DNA of 64,000 nt. It comes from Kibdelosporangium banguiense (GTDB taxonomy: Bacteria > Actinomycetota > Actinomycetes > Mycobacteriales > Pseudonocardiaceae). How positions within the stretch are numbered: the first letter of the stretch is position 1; every line of letters begins with the position of its first letter. The notes under the pieces are model-generated. The model saw only the letters and a program-made list of their open reading frames with translations. It did not search any database and was not told the origin of the DNA. The DNA lies in contig NZ_JAGINW010000001.1 in assembly GCF_017876405.1 (NCBI RefSeq), positions 6,647,203 through 6,711,202 on the forward strand. The letters are read 5' to 3'. A program made the translations under genes and the position numbers. Below, in pieces: positions 17,360-25,835 of the stretch.

Positions 17360-17373
17360 TATAACTTGTTCTA
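17360..17373 (+). promoter_or_regulatory. KstR-type operator upstream of cholesterol oxidase
   Basis: TATAACTTGTTCTA matches the actinobacterial KstR consensus TnnAACnnGTTnnA at every fixed position. It is centred about 33 bp before the cholesterol oxidase ATG, where bound repressor would block initiation. KstR is the TetR-family sterol catabolism repressor that is relieved by cholesterol-derived CoA esters. The link to a KstR protein here is inferred. Confidence 0.6.
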
Positions 17374-17398
17374 ATCCCTCAACGGTGAGGAACAATAC

Positions 17399-19024
17399 AT
17401 GAACGACAATACTGTGGGTAGTAACGCATCCAGTGGATTCTCCCGTCGCGCGTTCATCGTCGGAACTGGTTCTATCTTGGGTGCCGCGGCGCTGTCCGGT
17501 CAGGCCAGTGCGGCCCCTGTGCCCGCTCCGATCTCCTCCGGCGCGCATGTCCCTGTTCTGGTGATCGGTACCGGGTACGGCGGCTCTGTGGCCGCGTTGC
17601 GCCTGACGCAAGCGGGTGTCGACGTGCACATGGTCGAGATGGGCATGGCCTGGGACACGCCCGGTACCGACGGCAAGATCTTCGCCAACACGAAAACCCC
17701 GGACTACCGCTCATACTGGCTGCGGACCAGGACAAAGCAGCCACTGAGCAACTTCCTCGGCTTCCCGATCGACAAGGACGTGCCGCGCTACACCGGGATC
17801 CTCGACGCCGAGGACTTCAGCGGCATCACGGTCTACCAGGGCCGGGGCGTCGGCGGTGGCTCACTTGTCAACGGCGGCATGGCGGTCACGCCCCGCCGGG
17901 AGAACTTCGGCGCCATTCTCCCGACAGTGAACCCCGACGAGATGTACAACACCTACTACCCGCGCGCCAACGCCGGACTGGGCGTCAACAACATCGACCA
18001 GTCCTGGTGGGAGACCGTCGACTGCTACCAGTACTCCCGGGTCGGCCGCAAACACGCACAGCGATCGGGTTTCCCGTTCGTGTTCGTGCCCAATGTGTAC
18101 GACATGCAGTACATGAAGCAGGAGTCGGCCGGCAGTGTTCCCAAGTCGGCTGTGGACGGCGAACTGCTCTACGGCAACAACTACGGCAAGAAGACCCTGC
18201 CCAAGACCTATCTGGCACAGGCGAAGGCGACCGGCCGCCTGGCGATCTCACCGCTGCACAAGGTGACCTCGGTCCAGCGGGACGGCGCGAGCTACACCGT
18301 GGTGATCGAGCAGATCAACACCACCGGTGACACGGTGGCGACCAAAGTTGTTACCGCGGACCGGGTTTTCTTCGCGGCAGGCAGCGTCGGCACGAGCAAA
18401 CTGCTGACCAAACTCAAGGCCAACGGCGCGTTGCCAGGCCTCAACGGCGAGGTGGGCAAGGGCTGGGGCGACAACGGCAACGTCATGTGCGGGCGTGCCA
18501 ACCATTTGTGGGACCCGACCGGTGCGGTCCAGTCGTCCATCCCGACGGCCGGTATCGACAACTGGGCCGCGGGCGGTGCGTTCGCCGAAGTCGCGCCGCT
18601 GCCCACCGGGATCGAGACCTTCGCGTCGTTCTACCTCTCGATCACCAAGAACCCCAACCGGGCGGAGTTCAGCTGGAACGCCTCGGCCGACAGGGTGGAC
18701 CTCAACTGGCAGACCGCCTGGAAGCAGCCGGCCATCGACATGGCCAAGTCCATCTTCGACAAGATCAACGCGAAGGAAGGCACGATCTACCGCACGGACC
18801 TGTTCGGTGTCTACAAGACCTGGGGCGATCACCTGACGTATCACCCACTCGGTGGTGTGGTGCTCAACAAGGCGACCGACAACTACGGCCGCCTGCACGG
18901 CTATTCCGGGCTGTACGTCATCGACGGCGCGCTGATTCCGGGCAACACCAGCGTGAACCCGTTCGTCACCATCACCGCGCTGGCCGAACGCAACATCGAC
19001 AAGATCATCGCCACTGACTTCTAG
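17399..19024 (+). CDS. choA: Secreted cholesterol oxidase, class I GMC flavoenzyme
   Basis: A 541-residue FAD enzyme that oxidises and isomerises cholesterol to cholest-4-en-3-one outside the cell. The leader has a twin-arginine motif (SRRAFIVGTG) and ends around AQASAAP-like sequence near residue 40. The FAD dinucleotide motif GTGYGGS is at residues 57-63. The C-terminal segment HLTYHPLGG contains the catalytic His, and NTSVNPFVTI contains the conserved Asn. Length and order match Streptomyces ChoA/ChoM. A KstR-type box lies just upstream; a hairpin follows. The leader sequence strongly suggests Tat export of folded, FAD-loaded protein. Confidence 0.93.
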   Translation: MNDNTVGSNASSGFSRRAFIVGTGSILGAAALSGQASAAPVPAPISSGAHVPVLVIGTGYGGSVAALRLTQAGVDVHMVEMGMAWDTPGTDGKIFANTKTPDYRSYWLRTRTKQPLSNFLGFPIDKDVPRYTGILDAEDFSGITVYQGRGVGGGSLVNGGMAVTPRRENFGAILPTVNPDEMYNTYYPRANAGLGVNNIDQSWWETVDCYQYSRVGRKHAQRSGFPFVFVPNVYDMQYMKQESAGSVPKSAVDGELLYGNNYGKKTLPKTYLAQAKATGRLAISPLHKVTSVQRDGASYTVVIEQINTTGDTVATKVVTADRVFFAAGSVGTSKLLTKLKANGALPGLNGEVGKGWGDNGNVMCGRANHLWDPTGAVQSSIPTAGIDNWAAGGAFAEVAPLPTGIETFASFYLSITKNPNRAEFSWNASADRVDLNWQTAWKQPAIDMAKSIFDKINAKEGTIYRTDLFGVYKTWGDHLTYHPLGGVVLNKATDNYGRLHGYSGLYVIDGALIPGNTSVNPFVTITALAERNIDKIIATDF

Positions 19025-19036
19025 CGGAGAGTGGCG

Positions 19037-19075
19037 AACCGGCCAGTGGGCAGGCCCGCTCCAGGCTGGCCGGTT
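19037..19075. terminator. Hairpin between convergent genes
   Basis: AACCGGCCAG (19037-19046) pairs with CTGGCCGGTT (19066-19075) around a 19-nt loop, and the flanks CGGAGA/TCTCCG extend the symmetry. It lies between the convergent cholesterol oxidase and carboxymuconolactone decarboxylase genes. There is no T-run, so termination is likely but not certain. Confidence 0.55.
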
Positions 19076-19081
19076 CTCCGG

Positions 19082-19567
19082 CTACCTCTGATGCTGAGGT
19101 AGCACGCACACGGTGTCCAGGCCCAGAACGTGGTTGAGCCTGCCGAAGGCGAGCCACGAGCCGATGCTCATACTCAGCTCCACGATCTCCACCTGGCTGT
19201 AGTGCGCGGTCATCCGCGCCCAGAACTCGTCGTCGATGCCGTGGTGGTCCAAGGCGTACCGCTCGGCGTACTCGGCGGCCAGCCGCGTCCGGTCGTCGAA
19301 CGCATCCGTTGTGCGCCAGTCGCTCACCGCGTCGATGAACGACTCCTCGACCTTCTGTCCGTCGCGTTCGGTCCGCCAGTCCATGCAGAAGACGCACCCG
19401 TTGATCTGCGCGATCCGTAGCCGCGCGGCCTCGAACTCACGCAGTCCCAGTGTGGAGCCGGCGTACACCGCCAGGGAGAACTTCGAGGCCGCGACTCCGA
19501 TGCCGGGGACCATTTCGCCCCACACATACCCGATGGCGTCCTTGCCCTCGGGGATGTCGATGTGCAT
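19082..19567 (-). CDS. Carboxymuconolactone decarboxylase/AhpD-like protein
   Basis: A 161-residue all-helical protein of the AhpD-like fold. The CxxC motif is in NGCVFCMDW (residues 57-65), preceded by the expected RLRIAQI helix. The usual His a few residues after the second Cys is not evident, so peroxidase chemistry is uncertain. ATG 19567 has AAGGAGA upstream; the frame is open far beyond it, but that stretch is antisense to the reductase gene. It starts 2 bp after the reductase stop, so the pair is an operon. Both lie downstream of KstR2-like boxes. Confidence 0.82.
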   Translation of the reverse strand: MHIDIPEGKDAIGYVWGEMVPGIGVAASKFSLAVYAGSTLGLREFEAARLRIAQINGCVFCMDWRTERDGQKVEESFIDAVSDWRTTDAFDDRTRLAAEYAERYALDHHGIDDEFWARMTAHYSQVEIVELSMSIGSWLAFGRLNHVLGLDTVCVLPQHQR

Positions 19568-19569
19568 CG

Positions 19570-20643
19570 CTATCTCCTTCCCAGCTTGCCGGCTGCGGGC
19601 CGCAGCGGGACGTCCAGTGCGTCGTACAGACCCGGTTCTGCAGCTACGAGCCAGTCGATCGCCGTCACGAGCCGCCCGACCGCGGTGGCGTTGCCGCCCG
19701 CGGACCGGTTCTCGCCCTCGTCGGTGGCCTCGACGCTGACCTCGATCCGTGGCCGGCCCTCGATGATCACCTTGTGCGCGCCCGCCCCGCTGGGTGGTTG
19801 CGGCCAGTCCGGTGCGCAGGACGGATGGATCCGGGTGACGTGCTCGATCACGATCCGCGGCTCGCCGTCCACGATCCCCTGGACCTCGAACCGCACCGCG
19901 CCTTGCGTACCGGCCTCGAAATCGCCCATCGTCCTTGTGGTGACAGTGTTTTCGAGCGGACGCCGGTCGAGCGTCTCGCGGATCTCCTCGATCTCGGCAC
20001 CCAGGCCCCGGGCGATGAGCCGGACTTGGCCGCCCCACACCATGCTGGGCACCATGGGCGCCAGCATCGGCGGCTGGTAGTCCATCGGCTGGCCCATCCC
20101 GACCAGGTAGCGCACCGAGTCGGGCTGCTCGTAGGTGGAGTAGTCGAAGATCTCCTGGCACCGGATCATGTCGACTTCGGTGCCCAGGCCACTGATCAGC
20201 AGCGGCAGAACGTCGTTGCCCCAGCCGGGATCGACACCGGACACGAACAGCGAGCCGCCGCCGTCCGCGATGGCCGCCAGTATCGGATCCCGCAGTTCCG
20301 GGGGAGCGTTGCGCTGGTCGTACAGGGGATACAGCGCGGGCGTGACGACGACGGCTCCGGCGCGGATCGCCTTGACGATGTCGGCCATCGCCTCGTCGAA
20401 CCGGACATCGCCGGACGCTGCGTACACCACGGCGCGCGGGCTCGCGGCGAGTACCGCTTCGATGTCGTCGGTCGCCGCGACTGCGAGGTCGTGGCCGAGT
20501 ACTGCGAGGTCACCCGCGTCGCGGCCGACCTTGTCAGGGTTGTGGACAAGCACTGCGGTCAGCTTCAACGCCGGGTGGGCTTCGACTGCGCGGATGGCCG
20601 CGCGGCCGACGTTGCCTGTGCCCCAGACAACTGTGGCAATCAT
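19570..20643 (-). CDS. Dihydrodipicolinate reductase-like NAD(P) oxidoreductase
   Basis: A 357-residue protein with N-terminal Rossmann motif VVWGTGNVGRAAIRA (residues 5-19), like DapB and 2,4-diaminopentanoate dehydrogenase. The long C-terminal half is not DapB. Such proteins are often annotated as amine dehydrogenase-like or DapB-like in mycobacteria and relatives, where they tend to sit near steroid or xenobiotic genes. It is the first gene of a two-gene operon with an AhpD-like protein, behind two KstR2-like palindromes. The substrate is unknown; a role in steroid side-chain or ring metabolism is inference from context only. Confidence 0.75.
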   Translation of the reverse strand: MIATVVWGTGNVGRAAIRAVEAHPALKLTAVLVHNPDKVGRDAGDLAVLGHDLAVAATDDIEAVLAASPRAVVYAASGDVRFDEAMADIVKAIRAGAVVVTPALYPLYDQRNAPPELRDPILAAIADGGGSLFVSGVDPGWGNDVLPLLISGLGTEVDMIRCQEIFDYSTYEQPDSVRYLVGMGQPMDYQPPMLAPMVPSMVWGGQVRLIARGLGAEIEEIRETLDRRPLENTVTTRTMGDFEAGTQGAVRFEVQGIVDGEPRIVIEHVTRIHPSCAPDWPQPPSGAGAHKVIIEGRPRIEVSVEATDEGENRSAGGNATAVGRLVTAIDWLVAAEPGLYDALDVPLRPAAGKLGRR

Positions 20644-20742
20644 GATTCGAGGCTAGCCAACGTGCGCATCTGTGCATAGTGCTTGGCGGGCAACAAAACC
20701 GATCTGTCCACTCGGGACATCGTGGTTCCGGCGCGCGGATGC

Positions 20743-20756
20743 CAAGCAAGTGCTTG
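20743..20756. promoter_or_regulatory. KstR2-like operator, distal copy
   Basis: CAAGCAAGTGCTTG has arms CAAGCA/TGCTTG and also contains CAAG-nn-CTTG. It matches the KstR2 consensus AnCAAGnnCTTGnT except for the final base. It lies about 100 bp upstream of the reductase start and 30 bp from an identical 14-mer. Confidence 0.5.
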
Positions 20757-20772
20757 TGCGGGCGACTCTACC

Positions 20773-20786
20773 CAAGCAAGTGCTTG
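20773..20786. promoter_or_regulatory. KstR2-like operator, second copy
   Basis: The same 14-mer is repeated. With its flanks it matches AnCAAGnnCTTGnT completely. The 30-bp centre-to-centre spacing is about three helical turns, which would put two bound dimers on the same face of the DNA. Confidence 0.55.
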
Positions 20787-20864
20787 TTGGCTAGTAGTCA
20801 CTTCGGATGGGACTACGCCCATGGTAAGTACTAACGTGACGAAATTGGCGACCGCAAGGAAGCA

Positions 20865-20894
20865 CGAAGGCGCCTCCCGCGAGAGGCGCCTTCG
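20865..20894 (-). terminator. Hairpin terminator after the NPP1-family gene
   Basis: A perfect 12-bp stem (CGAAGGCGCCTC at 20865-20876, complement at 20883-20894) with a 6-nt loop lies just past the stop of the minus-strand NPP1 gene. Confidence 0.7.
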
Positions 20895-20907
20895 CACGTT
20901 TGCCTGG

Positions 20908-21729
20908 TCAGGCGTTGGGGTCGAACGGGATCCCAGCCGGTTTGGCCTTCGAGAGCTCCCCGTTGAACGAGCCGTCCCGTAGCCCGAACTGGGCGCTGCC
21001 GAAATCGGCCTGGGTCAGCTTGTCGCGCACGCCGGCGGGGTAGTTGTCCCAGCCCACCAGCGGCGGGAACTGCCACGTGCCCTTGTGGTTCTCCGGCGTC
21101 TCACCGAAACCGGCGAACCGGAAGGCATGCGTGGACACGCCGTCCTTGTGGTAGATGATCCTCGGGTGCGTGCCGGTCTCGTCCCATGGGATGTCATTGC
21201 GGGCACGAGTGTTGTACTTGCCGTGCGCGGACGCCGACACGTACTGCGGCCAGCCGCCGTCCGGCACCCACACGACGACGTGTTCCCAGTCGTGCCGGTG
21301 CCCGCCGAGACTGGTCCCGGGCAGCGCCTGGTCCTTCTCGAAGTAGAGCCCGTAGATGTATGCGCACCAACCGTTGTTGCACTTCGATCGTGAGTACGAG
21401 TTGGTGTTGTTCAGGTCGGACAGGTCGTGGCACTGGCCGTTGAGCGCACCGGTCGGCTTGAGGCCGCCGTTGAGCGTTCCGTCCCGCCCGATCGCAGGCG
21501 TCGGGTAGCAGCCGTCGCCGTCGTAGTCCCACGCGGGCTGGTAGGTCCGGTCAGCGGCCGGTGCGTTGCCGTCCAGGGCCTGTGGCGGTTCGGCGAACGC
21601 CACACCCGCGGTCACGACCATCGTGGCGGCCGCCAACGCGACAACGCGTGTACCGAATGAAAGCCCGCGAAACCGGCGTTTGTCCGGTCGCGGGCTTTCC
21701 GGTGAACGGCCGAATAACACTTCCCGCAT
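20908..21729 (-). CDS. Secreted NPP1/NLP family protein (necrosis-inducing type)
   Basis: A 273-residue protein with an N-terminal basic region, a hydrophobic signal segment (VVALAAATMVVTAGVAFAE, cleaved near residue 55) and the diagnostic heptapeptide GHRHDWEH. NLPs are secreted, cation-binding proteins that damage dicot plant membranes; bacterial members occur in plant-associated and soil species. Two cysteine pairs (DGCYP with GQCHD, SKCNN with GWCAY) suggest disulfides. ATG 21729 has AAGGAGA upstream. Whether this one is cytolytic or serves another role cannot be told from sequence. Confidence 0.88.
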   Translation of the reverse strand: MREVLFGRSPESPRPDKRRFRGLSFGTRVVALAAATMVVTAGVAFAEPPQALDGNAPAADRTYQPAWDYDGDGCYPTPAIGRDGTLNGGLKPTGALNGQCHDLSDLNNTNSYSRSKCNNGWCAYIYGLYFEKDQALPGTSLGGHRHDWEHVVVWVPDGGWPQYVSASAHGKYNTRARNDIPWDETGTHPRIIYHKDGVSTHAFRFAGFGETPENHKGTWQFPPLVGWDNYPAGVRDKLTQADFGSAQFGLRDGSFNGELSKAKPAGIPFDPNA

Positions 21730-21932
21730 CGAATCTCCTTTGCAGCAGGGGGAAAGATTCGCTGTGTGCGCCGGCCCGCATTCGGCAATACCTGGCTTGG
21801 CATTCGAATGCAGGCCGGCGAAGCACACCACACTGAAGCGGTAGCATCGGCCACTTGATGCGGAATTGTCACCGCGTACGGACAAATTTGGCGGAAACAA
21901 CAATCCAATTCGGATCAACGGACAAAGCCTGG

Positions 21933-22802
21933 TCACCTGCTCAGCAGGTCATGCGTAGCTTTCACTACGTCTGCCGGCGCCTGTTCGGCCATGAAGTGAC
22001 CGAAGGACACCGTGCGGTGGTCGAGGTCTGGGGCCCAGGCCTGCCAGAGGGCCCGGGCGTCGAAGCCGAGAGCGGCACCCCAGTCCTGCTGCAGCACGGT
22101 CACCGGCATCTGGAGCTGGTTTCCGGCCTTCCGGTCGGCGGTGTCGTGTTCGACGTCGATGGACGCGGAGGCGCGGTAGTCCGCGACGATCGAGGGGACG
22201 GCGTTGCGGGAGGCGGCTAGGTACTCGGCGCGGACGTCGGCCGGGATCGCGTCCGGGCCGTGTGCCCAGATGTCCAGGAAGTGGCCGAAGAACGCGTCGG
22301 CACTGGCGGTGATCAGCTGTTCGGGCAGGCCCGGCGGCTGGGCCATCAGGTAGAGGTGGAATCCGACCGCGGCGGTCGTGCCGTGCATGACGTTCCACAT
22401 GTCCAGCGTGGGCAGGACGTCCAGGGACGCCAGGTGGGTGACCGTGTCGGGGTGGTCCAGACCGGCACGGATGGCGACCAGTGCGCCGCGGTCGTGGCCG
22501 GCGAGGGCGAACCGGTCGTGGCCGAGTGCCCGGGCGACGGCGACCACGTCGGCGGCCATGGCGCGTTTGGAGTACGTCTCGCCCTGGTCGGCGGGTTTGT
22601 CGCTGGCGCCGTAACCACGCAGGTCAGGGACGATCACGGTGTGGTCGGCGGCCAGGTCCGCGGCTACGTGCCGCCACATCAGGTGCGTCTGCGGGAAGCC
22701 GTGCAGCAGGACGATCGGCCGGCCGGAACCGCCGACGGCGACGTTCAACGTGACGTCGTCGGTGGCGGGAACGCGCTGGTAGTCGAATCCGGTGATGTTC
22801 AC
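21933..22802 (-). CDS. Alpha/beta hydrolase, haloalkanoate dehalogenase/epoxide hydrolase type
   Basis: A 289-residue alpha/beta hydrolase. The oxyanion motif HGFPQ is at residues 34-38. The nucleophile elbow is GHDRGA with Asp104 in place of Ser, as in dehalogenases and epoxide hydrolases, and a C-terminal FGHFM carries the catalytic His. It resembles fluoroacetate dehalogenase, but the second substrate-binding Arg of HDRGxR is Leu here (HDRGAL), so a different substrate is likely. It is divergent from the SARP-type regulator, about 55 bp away. Confidence 0.82.
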   Translation of the reverse strand: MNITGFDYQRVPATDDVTLNVAVGGSGRPIVLLHGFPQTHLMWRHVAADLAADHTVIVPDLRGYGASDKPADQGETYSKRAMAADVVAVARALGHDRFALAGHDRGALVAIRAGLDHPDTVTHLASLDVLPTLDMWNVMHGTTAAVGFHLYLMAQPPGLPEQLITASADAFFGHFLDIWAHGPDAIPADVRAEYLAASRNAVPSIVADYRASASIDVEHDTADRKAGNQLQMPVTVLQQDWGAALGFDARALWQAWAPDLDHRTVSFGHFMAEQAPADVVKATHDLLSR

Positions 22803-22856
22803 GGGCCCGAGCGTGCCCGCCGCGAATCAGCAACCGATCAGCAATAGGCTCGGCTG

Positions 22857-25835
22857 GTGGTGACGTTCGGCGTGCTCGGGCCGTTGGTGGCCGAGGACGG
22901 ACTCGGCCCGGTAGGGTTGCGCGGGCCGCGCCACCGGGCGGTCCTGGCGCGGCTGCTGATCGCCCGGCGCAGGGTGGTCCCGGTCCGGTCGCTCGTCGCC
23001 GACCTGTGGGACGACCCGCCTGACGGCGCGGTGGGCGCGATCCAGACGTTCATCGGTGCGTTGCGTCAGGCGATCGAACCGGACCGGCCGCCGCGGACAC
23101 CTGCACGACTGCTCGTGACTTCGGCGCCGGGGTATGCGTTGCGGGCTGAGCCGGACGCGGTGGATGCGTGGCGGTTCGAAGCTGCGTTGGCTGAATCCGC
23201 AGAGCTGCTGTCAGCCGGGCGTGCCGATACCGCGTTGTCCTGTTTGGATAGTGCGCTTGCCTTGTGGCGCGGGCCTGCCTATTCGGAGTTCTCGGACGAG
23301 CACTGGGCCCGTGCGGAGATCACGCGTCTGGACGAGTTGCGGTTGCTCGCGGTGGAGCGGCGTGCAGAGGCCGGGCTTGAGCTGGGGCGTGCTGCTGATG
23401 TGGCCGCTGACCTGCGGGCTCACGTGGCCGATCACCCTTGGCGGGAGCACGGCTGGCGCCTGCTCGCGCTCGCGTTGTACCGGTCGGGCAGGCAAGGCGA
23501 AGCGCTGGCGGCCTTGCGCGCGGCCAAAGACGTATTTGTCGCGGACCTTGGCTTGGATCCTGGCCCTGAGCTGCGGAAACTGGAAGCGGATATGCTCGTG
23601 CAGGCGCCGGAGCTCACGCCTTCTGTTGCGCACGAGCTGATCGGGCGTGATGCGGAACTCGCGCAGTTGACTGCGGCCGCGAAGAATGTCCTTGCCAGGC
23701 GCAAGCTTGGGCTTGTCCTTGTGTCCGGTGACGCGGGCGCGGGCAAGACAGCCCTGGCTGAGGCACTGGCTGACCGCCTGGGGTGGACCACGGCGTGGGG
23801 ACGTAATCCCGAGGGCGACGGCGTGCCCAGTGCGTGGCCGTGGACCCAGATCCTGACCAGCCTTGCGAAAGCCGGTCGTGGCTCGACCAGGTTCGAACTG
23901 CACCAGGCCGTGGTGTCCTATGTGGCCAGTGCGGCCGAGCCTTTGTTGCTGATCCTGGACGATCTGCACCGGGCGGGCGAGGATACTTTGGCGCTACTGG
24001 GCGCTTTGCTCGCTTCGTCTTTGCCGCGGGCCGTTCTGATAGTCGCGACGTTCCGGTCGACAGAGATCTCCGCGGAACTCACCGAGTTGTTGGCGCGTGC
24101 CGCTCGCGCGGAACCGGTCCGGATATACGTCGGTGGATTGTCCTTGCCGGCGGTGGGTGAACTTGTCCGTGCGACAACGCATCGGGATGTGTCCGCGGCG
24201 ACCGCCAAGGTCATTCACGAACGCAGTGGCGGGAACCCGTTTTTCGTGCGTGAACTGGCTCGGTTGTTCTCCTCTGACGGAGAATCGGCGCTGTCCGGGG
24301 TGCCTGCCGGGGTTCGGGACGTCATCCGGCACCGGCTCCTTGCTCTCCCGGACGCTGCCCGCACGGTGTTGCGGCAGGCCGCCGTGATCGGCCATCATTT
24401 CGACCTTGATCTGCTGATTCCGTTGTCGGGCAACGAGGATGTCGTACTGGACACTGTGGACTCTGCACTGCCGATGGGGTTTCTCGTCGAGACCGGTGGG
24501 CTGCGGTTCGCGCACGCGCTTGTCAGGGACGCGCTCTACGAAGAGATCTCCGTCGTCCGGCGTGGCCGCTGGCATGCGGCGGTCGCGGAGATCCTTGAGC
24601 GGTTGCGGCCTGACGACGTGGAAGCTCTCGCGCACCACTTCCTGCTTGCCGAAGGCCATCAGGACAAGACTGTTCGCTATGCGGCGGCCGCGGCTGAGCG
24701 GGCGGAGCGCCGGTTCGCGCCACACGAAGCCGCCCGTCTGTGGCAGGCGGCCTTGGACGTGCACGACGGCGACGCCCGGACCAGGCTTGACCTCATCATG
24801 GGTCTGGGCCGGGCGCTCGCGGTGACAGGCGAACTGGAAACCGCCAGACAACACCGTGCCGCCGCCTTGGCCGAGGACCTCGGCGACCCCGTGTTGACGG
24901 CTCAGGTGATCGGTGCGTTCGACGTGCCCGGGATCTGGACGACCAATGACGATCCAGCTCTGGCAGAGCAAATCGTGGCGATCACCGAACGGACTCTCAC
25001 CGCATTGCCGCCGGACATGCTCGCCTTGCGCAGCCGATTGCTGAGCACGATCGCCATGGAACTGCGGGGAACCCGGTCCCCTCGCGGGCGGGACGCAGCC
25101 ACCGAGGCCGAGGCCATCGCGCGTCGGCTCGCAGATCCCGGCCTGCTGGCGTTCGCCCTGAATGGCCGGTTCATGCACACCTTCGAGCGTGCCGGACTCG
25201 CGCCCCAACGAGCCGCGATCGGCCGCGAACTCGTCTCGCTGGCGGCCAACCATGAGTTGGTGGCGTTCGAGGTCCTGGGTCACCTGATCCTGATGCAGGC
25301 CCATTCCGCGCTGGCCGAATTCAGCACAGCGGACTCACACGCGGCAGCAGCCGACCGGCTCGGTGACCAGCATGAGATCCCGCTGGTAGGCGTCTTCACC
25401 GACTGGTACTCCGCGCTCCGCGGACCCAGGTCCGAAGCCGAGGCCAAGTACCGGGCCGCTGCGGCCCGGCTCAGCGGGACAGGAATGCGAGGCATGGAGC
25501 CAGGCCTCCTCCCGCTCGCCCTGCTGAGCCTCCAACCAGAACTCAAAGTCGACCTGACCGAGGACTGGGGGCCGTACCTACCCTGGGTACAGCCACTCGG
25601 GCTGCTGTCCGCAGGCGACCACGCCGGAGCTGTGGCCGCGCTCCACGACGTTCCCGACTCACCTCGGGACCTGCTCTACGAGGCAAGGGTCTGCCTGCTC
25701 GCGGCAGCCGCATCCCAGCTGGGGCAGGAATCCGTGAAGCGTTGGGCGCACCGTGAACTCCTGCCCGCCGCCGGTGAACTCGCTGGAGCAGGCAGCGGCC
25801 TGCTCAGCTTCGGCCCGGTCAGCAGGTTTCTCTAG
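22857..25835 (+). CDS. SARP/BTAD-type regulator with AAA ATPase and TPR-like C-terminus
   Basis: A 992-residue AfsR/SARP-like transcription factor. Residues 1-95 form an OmpR-type winged helix (FGVLGPLV start, RPPRTPARLLVTSAPGYALR). A bacterial transcriptional activator (BTAD) domain follows to about residue 245. An ATPase domain then has Walker A GDAGAGKTAL and Walker B LLLILDDLHRA; the C-terminal half is helical and repeat-like. Such regulators often control secondary metabolism or secreted enzymes. It may activate the divergent hydrolase gene. Its TAG overlaps the stop of the convergent antiporter gene in a shared CTAG. GTG 22857 or the adjacent GTG 22860 could start it. Confidence 0.9.
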   Translation: MVTFGVLGPLVAEDGLGPVGLRGPRHRAVLARLLIARRRVVPVRSLVADLWDDPPDGAVGAIQTFIGALRQAIEPDRPPRTPARLLVTSAPGYALRAEPDAVDAWRFEAALAESAELLSAGRADTALSCLDSALALWRGPAYSEFSDEHWARAEITRLDELRLLAVERRAEAGLELGRAADVAADLRAHVADHPWREHGWRLLALALYRSGRQGEALAALRAAKDVFVADLGLDPGPELRKLEADMLVQAPELTPSVAHELIGRDAELAQLTAAAKNVLARRKLGLVLVSGDAGAGKTALAEALADRLGWTTAWGRNPEGDGVPSAWPWTQILTSLAKAGRGSTRFELHQAVVSYVASAAEPLLLILDDLHRAGEDTLALLGALLASSLPRAVLIVATFRSTEISAELTELLARAARAEPVRIYVGGLSLPAVGELVRATTHRDVSAATAKVIHERSGGNPFFVRELARLFSSDGESALSGVPAGVRDVIRHRLLALPDAARTVLRQAAVIGHHFDLDLLIPLSGNEDVVLDTVDSALPMGFLVETGGLRFAHALVRDALYEEISVVRRGRWHAAVAEILERLRPDDVEALAHHFLLAEGHQDKTVRYAAAAAERAERRFAPHEAARLWQAALDVHDGDARTRLDLIMGLGRALAVTGELETARQHRAAALAEDLGDPVLTAQVIGAFDVPGIWTTNDDPALAEQIVAITERTLTALPPDMLALRSRLLSTIAMELRGTRSPRGRDAATEAEAIARRLADPGLLAFALNGRFMHTFERAGLAPQRAAIGRELVSLAANHELVAFEVLGHLILMQAHSALAEFSTADSHAAAADRLGDQHEIPLVGVFTDWYSALRGPRSEAEAKYRAAAARLSGTGMRGMEPGLLPLALLSLQPELKVDLTEDWGPYLPWVQPLGLLSAGDHAGAVAALHDVPDSPRDLLYEARVCLLAAAASQLGQESVKRWAHRELLPAAGELAGAGSGLLSFGPVSRFL

